Source of the DNA: JABWCQ01 sp964530625
GTDB lineage: Bacteria > Electryoneota > RPQS01
Length of the DNA stretch: 64,000 bases
Reading direction: 5' to 3'
NCBI GenBank assembly: GCA_964530625.1
Contig: CAZHAK010000010.1
Span: 26,574 to 90,573, forward strand
Position 1 is the first letter of the stretch. Each line of letters opens with the position of its first letter. Of the stretch, positions 8,046 to 17,816 are shown piece after piece. The position numbers were made by a program, and so were the translations under genes. The notes beneath the pieces were generated by a model. The model had not been told where the DNA came from. It did not search any database and saw only the letters and a program-made list of their open reading frames with translations.

Positions 8046-8966
8046 ATGACTGCACTAATCCCCTACCATGTTCCCGTCATGGGACAGGAAGTAATTCAGT
8101 GGCTGATCACAAATCCGAACGAGGTTTACGCGGACTTCACGGTAGGTGGCGGAGGGCATTCGCTGCTGATTCTCAATCAGCTTGGCGAAACAGGCAAACT
8201 GATCGGCACAGACCGTGATCCTGATGCCATCTGCGAGGCGAAACGGAACCTACCGGATCACGTTGAACTTTGGAATATACGATTCTCCGAGACACTGAGC
8301 AAGTTATCCCCGCAATTTGGCTCAAAAATTTCGGGAATCTTGATGGATCTCGGTGTCTCTTCGCATCAGATTGACGAAGGAAGCCGTGGTTTTTCATATC
8401 GCGCCGACGGCCCGCTCGACTTGAGGATGGGACAATCCGGCGAAACGGCCGCTGAGCTACTGACGCGGCTGGATGAACGCGAGCTAAGGCACTTGCTTCA
8501 ATCGCTGGGTGAAGAACCCCAAGCGGCGCGCATCACAAGAGCTATCGTGAAGGCACAGCAGGAGTCGCCGATAACCACAACCGACCAGTTAGCCGAGATT
8601 ATTCGCAAGTCCGTATCCGCAACCGCTCATAAGTCACTGCCTCGAGTGTTCCAAGCCTTGAGGATGGCAGTGAATCAGGAGCTTGAGGAGTTGAAAGCGG
8701 GACTTTCCGCAGCATGGCAATTGCTGAAGCCTCACGGACGGTTGGTCGTCCTTACCTATCATTCTTTGGAAGACCGCCCCGTCAAGCAGTTTATGAAGTC
8801 TCTGGCATCCCCTTCTACTCCAATTTTGCCGGACATTCTCGCACCTTCGCCTCGTCCGCAGGCGCGATTCCCGATACGCGGACCGCTCCTCCCTTCCCTG
8901 GAAGAAATAACTGCAAACCCTCGATCCCGCAGCGCCAAACTCCGGGTGATCGAAAAGCTACCATAG
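8046..8966 (+). CDS. rsmH: 16S rRNA (cytosine(1402)-N4)-methyltransferase RsmH
   Basis: SAM-dependent methyltransferase (MraW family) that modifies C1402 of 16S rRNA. The 306-residue product has the SAM-binding motif DFTVGGGGHS (about residues 30-39), the family segment ILMDLGVSSHQID and the C-terminal YHSLEDRPVKQFM. Its place as an early gene of the dcw cluster is conserved across bacteria. ATG at 8046, no strong Shine-Dalgarno; the terminator-like hairpin just upstream could tune its expression and that of everything downstream. Confidence 0.95.
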   Translation: MTALIPYHVPVMGQEVIQWLITNPNEVYADFTVGGGGHSLLILNQLGETGKLIGTDRDPDAICEAKRNLPDHVELWNIRFSETLSKLSPQFGSKISGILMDLGVSSHQIDEGSRGFSYRADGPLDLRMGQSGETAAELLTRLDERELRHLLQSLGEEPQAARITRAIVKAQQESPITTTDQLAEIIRKSVSATAHKSLPRVFQALRMAVNQELEELKAGLSAAWQLLKPHGRLVVLTYHSLEDRPVKQFMKSLASPSTPILPDILAPSPRPQARFPIRGPLLPSLEEITANPRSRSAKLRVIEKLP

Positions 8967-8979
8967 CAGCATTCCAATC

Positions 8980-9369
8980 GTGTCCACTATTTCCGTTCCA
9001 GCATCCGTATATCGTCCAAAGCGTGTTCCTCGCGTCTTGCGCAAGCAGGCCGCGCTATTTCGTTTATTGGGGTTCTTGGGTCTGGTCGCGGTTGTCGCCA
9101 TGTTGGTCGCGTGGCGTAATTTCACGGTTCAGCAATTGACGATTGATGTTGCTCGGCAAAGAACTCAGCTCTTGCAGCTTGATCAAGAGATCTCGCACTT
9201 GACTGGATCCATCGAAGCAGCTGCACCCTACAATGAAGTAGCCGCTTGGGCCAGTCTAACTCACGGATGGAAATCTCGAGCGGGACACGTTGATACAATC
9301 AGCATCGCCTCGCTAAACAGCACAACCAATGCCTCACCGAAGAATGGCTCTTCCACCCTTTCCGAGTAA
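8980..9369 (+). CDS. ftsL: FtsL-like cell division protein
   Basis: Small bitopic membrane protein (129 residues) with a basic cytoplasmic N-terminus, one transmembrane helix (about residues 27-46, LLGFLGLVAVVAMLVAW) and a periplasmic segment with leucine heptads (VARQRTQLLQLDQEISHLTG) that should form a coiled coil with FtsB. Assignment rests on topology and on its place between rsmH and ftsI, because FtsL sequences are poorly conserved. The start is GTG at 8980, 13 bases after rsmH. Its 3' end overlaps the ftsI start by up to 41 bases. Confidence 0.8.
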   Translation: MSTISVPASVYRPKRVPRVLRKQAALFRLLGFLGLVAVVAMLVAWRNFTVQQLTIDVARQRTQLLQLDQEISHLTGSIEAAAPYNEVAAWASLTHGWKSRAGHVDTISIASLNSTTNASPKNGSSTLSE

Positions 9370-11368
9370 ACCTTCACGCCACCTTCGCCGCGAACTCCTG
9401 CTGGTCGGGATATTTGTCTGTGCGATGGTTGCCTTTGCGGGAAGACTGGTGCAGCTTCAGGTAATCGAACATGGGCGTTGGAAAAGTCTGGCACAACGTC
9501 AGATGTATAACACCGCACATGAGCCGATGCCTCGGGGCGAGATTCGTGATCGAAACGGGATGCCGATGGCGGTCACGCTACCGTTGTCTTATGCCGTCGG
9601 TTTTCGACCGAGTGATTCTATTGATCGTGACAGTGTTGCGAAAGTATTGACGGGGTTTTTGCCTTTGCCCGAACCTGCGATTCGTCGCAAACTTGACGCA
9701 AGGGGATATACATATTTGGCTCGGCGGGTTGACTGGCAAATCCAGCAACAACTCGAAGACCTGAATCTTCCCGGAATAGAATTCGTGCGCGAGGCGCGCA
9801 GGAGTTATCCGGCGACGGTGGCCGCAGGGACGGCGGTTGGTTTTACGAATGTTGATGGGCTTGGCCAGGATGGGATTGAGCGGGCGCTGGACTCGTTGCT
9901 TAACGGAGACAAGCGCGACGTATTGGTCTGGAATGACGCACGGCGCGCCGTGCCTGCGGTCATGAGCGCGACGGAAGAGGGACTTGCGTACTCCGGGGCT
10001 AATGTCTATTTAACGATTGATCTTCAGCTTCAGGCTATTCTCGACCGCTGTATGGAAGACGGTCTGGCAGACAAGAGTTTTGAGAAGGCCTGTGCCGTGC
10101 TTCTGGATCCCAATACGTGCGAGGTACTGGGGATTTCGACGTTTCCGCAATTCAATCCCAATTCACCCGCGGACACAGAAGGAGAGAATCGCCGTTGTTG
10201 GCCGATCACGGATTTGTTTGAACCGGGATCGATCTTCAAGGTCGTCACGGTCAGCGCGGGGCTTGAAGAGGGCGTCGTGACTGCTGCAACGATGATAAAT
10301 TGCGAGAACGGAAAATATCGTGTACCCGGCAAGACGCTTAGTGACGTACATGCCTACGGTTCGCTTTCAGTGACGAATGTCCTTGCGAAGTCTTCGAATA
10401 TCGGTTGCGCGAAGATAGCGGAGCGGATGCGCGCCGAAGACATGTATCGCTGGATCACGAGATTTGGTTTCGGCTCAAAGACTGACATCGGTTTGCTTTT
10501 TGAACCGACCGGCTATGTTCCAAAGCCCGCGCATTGGAGCGGCCCGACGCGTTCAAATTTAGCCATCGGACAAGGGGTGTCGGTTACTGTGATGCAACTC
10601 GCGGCGGCCTATGCCGCAATCGCAAACGGCGGGCTGTTGATGCAACCAAAACTGATTCGCGCATTCGATTTTCCCAACGGCGAACAGGTCAAGTTTGACC
10701 CCGTAGCGATACGACCTATCATGGAGCCAGCGAACGCCCGCGAGTTAACCCGCATGATGATTCAGGTTGTGGACAGCGGCACAGGCAAGGCGGCAAGACT
10801 AAAAGGAGTTAAGATTGCCGGCAAGACGGGCACCGCGCAGAAGGTTGATTTCGAGGCCAAGAGTTACTATTCCGATCGTTACGTCAGTTCGTTTGCCGGA
10901 TTCTTTCCTGCTGACGATCCGAAATACGTTTTGCTGGTCGTCGTGGACGATCCTCGCGGCGCGGGATATTATGGAGGACAGATATCCGCTCCAGTCTTTG
11001 CGTCCATTGCTCACAACATTCTTGAGGAGCGTCATCCCGAGCTACTACCAGAACCTGACAATGAAATGCTGCAACTCGCGGATTCGCTGGCGCAAGATAC
11101 CAATGAAGACTCAATTGAACATCCTGTCTTCGAATATGATACTGTGAAATTTGCTGACGTGCCCCGAGTGATGATGCCCAATTTGATCGGTTTACCTTTA
11201 CGTGCAGCGGCGAGGCAGATGGAGTTTGCGGGACTCACACTGAATCTGGTCGGCGTCGGCGTGGTGATATCGCAGTATCCACCTTCTGGAGAATTGGTTC
11301 CGCTTGGCTACGAATGTCTTGTAACCGCGGAGCCTCAGCGAACGGCGCAATATGCTGTCTCTCGCTAA
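9329..11368 (+). CDS. ftsI: Septal peptidoglycan transpeptidase FtsI (PBP3) with PASTA domain
   Basis: Class B penicillin-binding protein that cross-links septal peptidoglycan with FtsW. One N-terminal membrane helix (about residues 22-40), a dimerisation domain containing MPRGEIRDRNG, then the transpeptidase domain with the catalytic SIFK (Ser301), SSN (355-357) and KTGT (499-502). The C-terminus carries one PASTA-like domain (about residues 615-675, MPNLIGLPLRAAARQM), which is less usual in proteobacterial FtsI but common in SpoVD-type enzymes. The first ATG is at 9329; a second at 9344 is also possible, and neither has a clear Shine-Dalgarno. The gene overlaps both neighbours. Confidence 0.94.
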   Translation: MPHRRMALPPFPSKPSRHLRRELLLVGIFVCAMVAFAGRLVQLQVIEHGRWKSLAQRQMYNTAHEPMPRGEIRDRNGMPMAVTLPLSYAVGFRPSDSIDRDSVAKVLTGFLPLPEPAIRRKLDARGYTYLARRVDWQIQQQLEDLNLPGIEFVREARRSYPATVAAGTAVGFTNVDGLGQDGIERALDSLLNGDKRDVLVWNDARRAVPAVMSATEEGLAYSGANVYLTIDLQLQAILDRCMEDGLADKSFEKACAVLLDPNTCEVLGISTFPQFNPNSPADTEGENRRCWPITDLFEPGSIFKVVTVSAGLEEGVVTAATMINCENGKYRVPGKTLSDVHAYGSLSVTNVLAKSSNIGCAKIAERMRAEDMYRWITRFGFGSKTDIGLLFEPTGYVPKPAHWSGPTRSNLAIGQGVSVTVMQLAAAYAAIANGGLLMQPKLIRAFDFPNGEQVKFDPVAIRPIMEPANARELTRMMIQVVDSGTGKAARLKGVKIAGKTGTAQKVDFEAKSYYSDRYVSSFAGFFPADDPKYVLLVVVDDPRGAGYYGGQISAPVFASIAHNILEERHPELLPEPDNEMLQLADSLAQDTNEDSIEHPVFEYDTVKFADVPRVMMPNLIGLPLRAAARQMEFAGLTLNLVGVGVVISQYPPSGELVPLGYECLVTAEPQRTAQYAVSR

Positions 11369-12818
11369 ACTTGCGAGCATCGTTGACGGCGAGCTTTGCA
11401 ATACGGGCGGTGAAGAACAAGTTTGCGGGATAAGCTATGATTCGCGCAAGGTAAAACCAGGGGATGTCTTTGTCGCGATAAGCGGACAAAAAGACGACGG
11501 AGCGAAATACGCAGATAGCGCGCTGAAGCTCGGAGCAGTCGCGGTGATCCTTGAAAAAAGTGTCTCGCAGTTGTCTGGCGCGCCGTTACTCATTGTGAGC
11601 AACTCTCGAGCCACATTGGCGAAGGCGGCTTGGGCAATTGCTGAATATCCGCAGAAGCGATTGAAGCTTATCGGCGTTACCGGAACCAACGGCAAGACGA
11701 CGGTTACGACCGCTTTAGCTCAACTTTTGACGATATGTGGACGACCCACCGGGGTATGTGGAACGCTTGGAATGTCCTATGATGAGTATCGATTTGACAG
11801 CGAACGCACCACTGCGGAAGCTCCCGATCTTGCGCAGGCTTTTCAAGGTATGATCGAGCACGGCGCAGAGTATGTCGCCATGGAAGCGACGTCAATCGGA
11901 TTGGTCATGCACAGGCTTGATGATTTGCAGTTTGAGGTTGCGGTGTTTACGAATTTGTCGCGTGACCATCTTGACTTTCACGGATCGTGGGAAGCCTATC
12001 GGCGCGCAAAAATGATGCTCTTTGAATCTGCACGGTTAATCGGTTGCGCGGTTGTTAATGCGGATGATCCTGAGTCGCGCGATTTAATTTCACATACTTC
12101 AGCACCGATACTGACCTACGGTATCGAGAGCCGTTGTGACTTTCGCGCGAGTGACATAGAATTGCACGCTGATGGCACACAATTTAGAGTCGTTTGCACT
12201 GACGGCGAATATGTCGCCAACACGTCACTGATCGGCTTGTTCAATGTTCAAAATACGCTCGCGATGATTGCCACTGCCAGAGCACTTGGACTGAGCATGG
12301 ACGAAATTATTGGTGCGCTACCCAAGGTTTTGCCTGTCCGAGGTCGAGCAGAAGTGATCTCCTCCTCTGCTCCTTTTATAGTGCTGGTGGATTACGCTCA
12401 TACACCTGATGCATTGGAAAAGATTCTTTCTACGGTTCGCAATCTTGCGAAGGGAAGTTTGCACTGCGTGATCGGCGCAGGCGGTGATCGCGACAAAGGG
12501 AAACGGCCCTTGATGGCACAGGCGGCTGCAAAATGGAGCGATCGGATTTTTTTGACATCGGATAATCCGCGCATGGAAGATCCACAGACCATTTTGAATG
12601 ATATGATGACCGGAATCGCACCGTCGCATCATGCCAATGCAAACGTTGACCGACGCGCAGCAATTTATCATGCCCTTAGTTCCGCAGGAACCGGTGACGT
12701 CGTAGTAGTGGCCGGAAAAGGTCACGAGACCTACCAGGAAGTCCACGGAGTGAGATATCCTTTTGATGACGCAGAAGTTATTCGCGATTGGCTGCGCGCG
12801 GGCGGATATTTGTCATGA
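11352..12818 (+). CDS. murE: UDP-MurNAc-tripeptide ligase MurE (meso-DAP type)
   Basis: ATP-dependent ligase adding the third amino acid to UDP-MurNAc-L-Ala-D-Glu. The 488-residue product has the N-terminal UDP-binding domain (YDSRKVKPGDVFVA), the P-loop GVTGTNGKTT (about residues 108-117) and the C-terminal DNPR motif in TSDNPRMEDP, which in this family indicates meso-diaminopimelate rather than lysine. The ATG overlaps the ftsI 3' end by 17 bases, and its stop overlaps the murF ATG (ATGA). Confidence 0.95.
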   Translation: MLSLAKLASIVDGELCNTGGEEQVCGISYDSRKVKPGDVFVAISGQKDDGAKYADSALKLGAVAVILEKSVSQLSGAPLLIVSNSRATLAKAAWAIAEYPQKRLKLIGVTGTNGKTTVTTALAQLLTICGRPTGVCGTLGMSYDEYRFDSERTTAEAPDLAQAFQGMIEHGAEYVAMEATSIGLVMHRLDDLQFEVAVFTNLSRDHLDFHGSWEAYRRAKMMLFESARLIGCAVVNADDPESRDLISHTSAPILTYGIESRCDFRASDIELHADGTQFRVVCTDGEYVANTSLIGLFNVQNTLAMIATARALGLSMDEIIGALPKVLPVRGRAEVISSSAPFIVLVDYAHTPDALEKILSTVRNLAKGSLHCVIGAGGDRDKGKRPLMAQAAAKWSDRIFLTSDNPRMEDPQTILNDMMTGIAPSHHANANVDRRAAIYHALSSAGTGDVVVVAGKGHETYQEVHGVRYPFDDAEVIRDWLRAGGYLS

Positions 12819-14185
12819 CTTTACCGACCCTGGGTTGGCTGAAGACAGTGTTCGGGGACAACGCGAACAGTTTTGAAGAGCAGCCGCTCAACATTTGCAT
12901 TGACAGCCGCAAACTTTCGCAAGGAGATGTATTCTGGGCGTTGCGTGGATCGCGTGACGGGCATGAATTCGTTACGAATGCGTTGAAGTCGGGAGCATCG
13001 GCGGCAGTTGTCAAGCGATCCTTCTCAACGGGCAACCAAGCACTGGACCAAAAACTGATTCATGTGGACGAACCGATTGATGCGTTGGCTGAAGCCGCAA
13101 GACTTTGGCGCAAAGAATTTTCTGGAAAAGTTTTAGGATTGACAGGCTCTGTCGGTAAGACGACTACAAAGGACTTTGCCAGCGCGGCCGTCGGAAACGC
13201 GCTTACAGTCATCGCGACCGAAGGAAACTTCAATAATGAGATTGGCGTGCCTCTGACAATTTTGCGAACACCACTCGAGACAGAGCTACTGATTTGTGAA
13301 ATGGGCGCAGCACGCGTCGGCGACATTGCGCACTTGTGTTCGATTGCCGCACCTGACAGCGGCTTAGTGACGGCGATTACTGACGCACACACGGAGTCCT
13401 TCGGCTCCATTGACAATATCATGATCGGCAAGGGCGAACTTTACGATTTTGTCAAAGAAAGGGACATCGCATTCGTTCCTCTCGAGGACGAAAAATGCGT
13501 TCGGGCGAGCTCGAGCTGCAGAACCAGAGTCGGTTACGGATTCAGCAAACCAACGACAGACTGGAAGAGCGACTATGTTCATGGCGAAAGACTTGAATTC
13601 GATCACGATGCTTGCGCAGGCTTTATTGTGCAAGGGGAGAGAATCAAATTGTCAGTCCCGGGCCGACCTGCGGCACAAGCAGCGCTTGCAGCAATGACAA
13701 TCGCTCTCCATCATAACATTCCTTCCGACCAGGCGGCCAAACGAATCTCACAGGCCGTGCCAACGAGCGGCCGTGCCAGCATTCGCAAGCTCAAGTCCTT
13801 GACGATAATTGATGATTCCTACAACGCAAGTCCGTCAAGTATGCGCGCCGCGCTCGAGACTTTGTCAATGAGGCAAAGTGGACGCAAAGTCGCCATTCTC
13901 GGTGACATGCTTGAGTTAGGCGAGATTAGCGACATTGCACATCGTGAGGTTGTCGGAGAATTGGATCGCGCGGGAGTCACACTTGCTGTTTTGATTGGCC
14001 CGCAATTTTCGTACGTAGCCGGAGCAAGTTTGCTTCATGCACAATGTCGTGTCTATCAAAATGTGGACCAAGCTCTTTCCACACTAACACAGTTGATTAG
14101 GCCCAATGATCTGGTCTTGGTTAAAGCATCGCGCGGTATGGCTTTGGATCGAGTCGTGAAGAAACTTGAAGATAGTTTCGACTGA
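12815..14185 (+). CDS. murF: UDP-MurNAc-tripeptide:D-Ala-D-Ala ligase MurF
   Basis: Adds D-Ala-D-Ala to the UDP-MurNAc-tripeptide, completing the pentapeptide precursor. Motifs: N-terminal substrate domain (IDSRKLSQGDVFWALRG), P-loop GLTGSVGKTTTKDF, then IIDDSYNASPSSMRAAL and AILGDMLELG. I place the start at the ATG of the ATGA overlap with murE at 12815; a TTG at 12788 would add nine residues with no benefit. Length is then 456 residues. No ddl gene is in this cluster, so the D-Ala-D-Ala supply gene must be elsewhere. Confidence 0.95.
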   Translation: MTLPTLGWLKTVFGDNANSFEEQPLNICIDSRKLSQGDVFWALRGSRDGHEFVTNALKSGASAAVVKRSFSTGNQALDQKLIHVDEPIDALAEAARLWRKEFSGKVLGLTGSVGKTTTKDFASAAVGNALTVIATEGNFNNEIGVPLTILRTPLETELLICEMGAARVGDIAHLCSIAAPDSGLVTAITDAHTESFGSIDNIMIGKGELYDFVKERDIAFVPLEDEKCVRASSSCRTRVGYGFSKPTTDWKSDYVHGERLEFDHDACAGFIVQGERIKLSVPGRPAAQAALAAMTIALHHNIPSDQAAKRISQAVPTSGRASIRKLKSLTIIDDSYNASPSSMRAALETLSMRQSGRKVAILGDMLELGEISDIAHREVVGELDRAGVTLAVLIGPQFSYVAGASLLHAQCRVYQNVDQALSTLTQLIRPNDLVLVKASRGMALDRVVKKLEDSFD

Positions 14186-15303
14186 TGCTCTATCACCTAC
14201 TGGTACCGTTACGGGATGAAATCATTGGTGCGAATCTGTTTCGCTACCTTACGTTTCGCTCTGCCTTGGCGGCGGTGATGGGTTTGCTAATTTCGTTTCT
14301 AATCGGTCCGTGGCTTATTCGAAAACTGAAGGCGCATCAAATCGGCGAAGAGATTCGGGTGGACGGGCCGCAGACGCATTTCAACAAAGCAGGTACTCCG
14401 ACAATGGGCGGCTTGATGATTCTCGCTGCAGTCGCTATACCAACTCTCCTGCTTGCAAACCTGACCAATTTTTATGTCTTGTTAACTCTGCTCTCCTTTT
14501 TGTGGATGGGAGCAATCGGGTTTTTTGATGACTACTTGAAGACGGTAAAGAAGAAGAAAGCCGGATTGGTTGCGCGCCAGAAATTGGTCGCCCAAGTTGG
14601 GCTGGGCATCGTGATCGGGATATTCTTGCTGAATTACTCGCATCTATTCGGACAGAATTTTCATTTCAATATCACGCAAACAACGGTGCCTTTTTTCAAG
14701 CATGTAATGTTTGATTTCGGCTGGTTTTATCCCATCGTCGTGATGTTTGTTATTACGGGAACATCGAACGGCACGAATCTGACAGACGGTCTGGACGGAC
14801 TTGCAATTGGTGTTACGTCCATCGCGGCGGCGGCTTTCGCTGTGATCAGCTACGTGACGGGAAACGTAAATTTCTCGCAATATCTCAACATCATTTATCT
14901 TGACGGCGCGGGCGAGTTGACGATCTTTTGTTCTGCTCTACTTGGCGCGGGGCTCGGGTTTCTGTGGTTCAACTCATATCCGGCACAAGTCTTCATGGGC
15001 GACACAGGAGCGTTGGCACTTGGCGCCGCTCTGGGGACTATGGCCATTTTGTTAAAGAAAGAATTCTTCTTAATCGTTATTGGCGGGATATTTGTCGCCG
15101 AAGCGATGAGCGTCTTGATGCAACGAGCATATTTCAAATACACGAAGCAGAGATTCGGAGAGGGGCGGCGAGTGTTTCGAATGGCACCGCTGCATCATCA
15201 CTTCGAGCAGCTTGGAATGCATGAAACAAAAGTCGTCGTTCGATTTTGGATTGTACAAGTGTTGCTTGTGCTAATCAGTTTGACGATGTTCAAGGTCAGA
15301 TAA
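14185..15303 (+). CDS. mraY: Phospho-MurNAc-pentapeptide transferase MraY
   Basis: Integral membrane enzyme forming lipid I from UDP-MurNAc-pentapeptide and undecaprenyl phosphate. The 372-residue product is strongly hydrophobic with about ten helices and has the family motifs PTMGGLMI, the acidic FFDDYLK, NGTNLTDGLDGLA and the HHHFE histidine cluster near the C-terminus. The ATG overlaps the murF stop by one base (TGATG), and its own stop shares a base with the murD start. Confidence 0.96.
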   Translation: MLYHLLVPLRDEIIGANLFRYLTFRSALAAVMGLLISFLIGPWLIRKLKAHQIGEEIRVDGPQTHFNKAGTPTMGGLMILAAVAIPTLLLANLTNFYVLLTLLSFLWMGAIGFFDDYLKTVKKKKAGLVARQKLVAQVGLGIVIGIFLLNYSHLFGQNFHFNITQTTVPFFKHVMFDFGWFYPIVVMFVITGTSNGTNLTDGLDGLAIGVTSIAAAAFAVISYVTGNVNFSQYLNIIYLDGAGELTIFCSALLGAGLGFLWFNSYPAQVFMGDTGALALGAALGTMAILLKKEFFLIVIGGIFVAEAMSVLMQRAYFKYTKQRFGEGRRVFRMAPLHHHFEQLGMHETKVVVRFWIVQVLLVLISLTMFKVR

Positions 15304-16634
15304 TGATCACGGATCTTTCAGGCCGACGGTTTGGAATATTAGGTTTGGGAAGAAGTGGGGTTGGTGCGGCAGGACTTATAAAACGGCTCGGTGGGAACGC
15401 GCTAATTTCCGACAGCAAACCGGCAGAGAGTTTCGGCTCACTCCCTTATACCCTCCGTGCCCGCGGAGTCGAAGTGGAAACGGGAAGTCATGCACGACTG
15501 CTCACTGAAGACTATGACGTTTTGATTGTCTCGCCCGGCGCGATGGTCAAGCAAGAGTGGCAAGCGCAGCTTGGCAAGCGAGGCACACAAATCTGGTCGG
15601 AGCTTGAACTCGCATCGCAGTGCTACGACGGACGTTGGATTGGAGTGACAGGCAGCAACGGCAAGACGACGACTGTAACTCTTATCAGGGGAATTCTCGA
15701 GCACGCGGGGCTACGGGTGGATGCGGTCGGCAATATTGGCGTTGCATGGAGTGAACGCCTGCCTTCAACCGACGTTGATCTCTTTGTTGTTGAAGTCTCA
15801 AGTTTTCAGTTGGAGTTTACACAAACTGCACGACCAAACATTTGTGTGCTTTTAAATGTCCTTGAAAACCACCTCGACCGTCATGGTGATTTGGAAACAT
15901 ACGGGCAATTGAAACTCAAGCTCGCAGCAAATCAAGGCCCGTCAGATTTCGTGATATTAAACGGGGATGATCATTTCTTGATGCGAAATGCGCATACACT
16001 CAAAGCTGCGCCTATCACATTCAGCAAAGACTCATCAGCCGACTGGATTGTACGTGACGGTCATGTAGCGTCCGCGACTGGACAGATAATACTGTCGCAT
16101 GACGAGTGGGAGTTGGTCGGAACACATAATTTACTGAACGCGGCCGCCGCTGCGGCGGCGGCCAGCTGTCTTGGTATATCGGAGACTGATATCCACACTG
16201 CCTTAACAAGGGCCGTGGCAGTTGAGCATCGCATTGAATGGGTGCGAACGCTGGACGGCGTTCACTTTTTCAACGACTCGAAGAGCACAAACCTTATCGC
16301 GACATTGACTGCGCTTGACGCGATAGACGGCCCCGTTATCCTGCTTTTCGGTGGCAGGCCAAAGCGTGAGAGTTTTGCGCCGCTTGCAAACCTGATTGGA
16401 AACAACATTCGAGAGATAGTCGTTTTTGGCGAAGCGCGCGAGAAAGTCAGCAAAGATGTCCCTGAAACTTCAGTTCATTTTTGCGACGACTTAGAGTCAG
16501 CTTTGATGCACGCACGTACCGTCATGCATCCGGGAGATACGATTCTACTTTCACCGGGCTGCGCTTCCTACGATCAGTTCGAAAACTATGAGCAGCGCGG
16601 GACGTTGTTTAAAAAACTTGTATACGAGCTATGA
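15303..16634 (+). CDS. murD: UDP-MurNAc-L-alanine:D-glutamate ligase MurD
   Basis: ATP-dependent ligase adding D-glutamate. Motifs: N-terminal Rossmann-like segment ILGLGRSGVGAAGL, P-loop GVTGSNGKTTTVTL, NVLENHLDRHG and FNDSKSTN. The start chosen is the ATG at 15303 in the TAATG overlap with mraY; the longer frame from 15246 lies inside mraY and lacks support. This gives 443 residues, normal for MurD. The stop is in an ATGA overlap with ftsW. Confidence 0.95.
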   Translation: MITDLSGRRFGILGLGRSGVGAAGLIKRLGGNALISDSKPAESFGSLPYTLRARGVEVETGSHARLLTEDYDVLIVSPGAMVKQEWQAQLGKRGTQIWSELELASQCYDGRWIGVTGSNGKTTTVTLIRGILEHAGLRVDAVGNIGVAWSERLPSTDVDLFVVEVSSFQLEFTQTARPNICVLLNVLENHLDRHGDLETYGQLKLKLAANQGPSDFVILNGDDHFLMRNAHTLKAAPITFSKDSSADWIVRDGHVASATGQIILSHDEWELVGTHNLLNAAAAAAAASCLGISETDIHTALTRAVAVEHRIEWVRTLDGVHFFNDSKSTNLIATLTALDAIDGPVILLFGGRPKRESFAPLANLIGNNIREIVVFGEAREKVSKDVPETSVHFCDDLESALMHARTVMHPGDTILLSPGCASYDQFENYEQRGTLFKKLVYEL

Positions 16635-17812
16635 ATCAGCCACGAATTGCAACGGTTTATTCTCCGTTGAACCAATCCACGCCTTCAATAGATTATCCAC
16701 TGCTTGGTGCGGTGATGGCATTGTGCATCGCGGGTGTGGTGTTTGTCTTTACTTCATCGGCCGCGCACTCTTGGCAAACAACAAACGGCGATTCAATAGC
16801 GTTTCTAACAAATCACTTACAACGACTTGGTGCGGGAATCGTTGCTCTGATTGTTGTGTATCATCTTCGCTTTCAGTTGATTGAAAAGCTTGCTCGTCCT
16901 GCATTGTTAATTGCCATTACAGCTTTGATTGTCGTCTTGATTTTACCCATGCTTCCGGGAACCACGGCGAAACGCTGGCTTATACTTTTTGGGCTGAGCA
17001 TCCAGCCTGCGGAGCTTGCAAAGTACGCGATGATCGCGTACATGTCGAAAAGATTGTCAGAAATAGACGAGTCGTCCTTTCCAGCGGAACGAAAGCAGAA
17101 GTTACTCGCGCTTCTGAGCGTGACTGCGCTGACACTCGGCCTTATATTGATTGAGCCGAATCTCTCGATGGTCATTCTGATAAGTGGTGTTGTGATCACT
17201 TTATTTCTCTTGCACGGACTGGAGTGGAAAAAGCTCGCGCTAACGGTTCCGGTCGGTATTTTGGGAATTGGAGCAATTCTACTATTCAAACCGTACATGA
17301 TGGAACGCATCCAGTCGTTCATTGACGGAATTTCCAACCCACTGCAAACCGGGTACCATGTGCGTCAATCGTTGATTGCGATCGGTCAAGGCGGCATGTT
17401 CGGTCTTGGGCTTGGTCAATCCACACAAAAGCACTATTATCTTCCCGAGCCGTACAACGATTCGATTTTCAGTATAATCGGTGAGGAAGCCGGGCTTGTC
17501 GGTTCGCTGCTACTCTTGAGCGCGTTTATTGTAGTCATTGCGCGTGGATGGAAGATTGCGCTAAAAGCTCAAGATCGTTTCTCATACTATCTGGCGGCAG
17601 GGATCACGGCTTCCCTTGCCTGCTCCATGCTCATTAACGTGGGCGTGAACCTCGCATTGCTCCCGGCGACTGGTCAGCCATTGCCTTTTGTCAGCTACGG
17701 CGGCACTTCGCTGGTGATGTCGCTTGCAGCTGTCGGTGTACTGATGAACATCGCAAAGCAGCAAAACATATCGGCAACGCGGCAAGGCTCCGCACGACCG
17801 CTTTCGAATTGA
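16631..17812 (+). CDS. ftsW: Septal peptidoglycan polymerase FtsW (SEDS family)
   Basis: SEDS-family glycosyltransferase that polymerises lipid II at the septum with FtsI. The 393-residue protein has about ten transmembrane helices and the conserved motifs QPAELAKYA, the loop with QSTQKHYYLPEPYNDSIF, EEAGLVGSL and LPFVSYGGTSL near the C-terminus. ATGA overlap with murD; murG starts 4 bases after its stop. Confidence 0.95.
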   Translation: MNQPRIATVYSPLNQSTPSIDYPLLGAVMALCIAGVVFVFTSSAAHSWQTTNGDSIAFLTNHLQRLGAGIVALIVVYHLRFQLIEKLARPALLIAITALIVVLILPMLPGTTAKRWLILFGLSIQPAELAKYAMIAYMSKRLSEIDESSFPAERKQKLLALLSVTALTLGLILIEPNLSMVILISGVVITLFLLHGLEWKKLALTVPVGILGIGAILLFKPYMMERIQSFIDGISNPLQTGYHVRQSLIAIGQGGMFGLGLGQSTQKHYYLPEPYNDSIFSIIGEEAGLVGSLLLLSAFIVVIARGWKIALKAQDRFSYYLAAGITASLACSMLINVGVNLALLPATGQPLPFVSYGGTSLVMSLAAVGVLMNIAKQQNISATRQGSARPLSN

Positions 17813-17816
17813 CGCT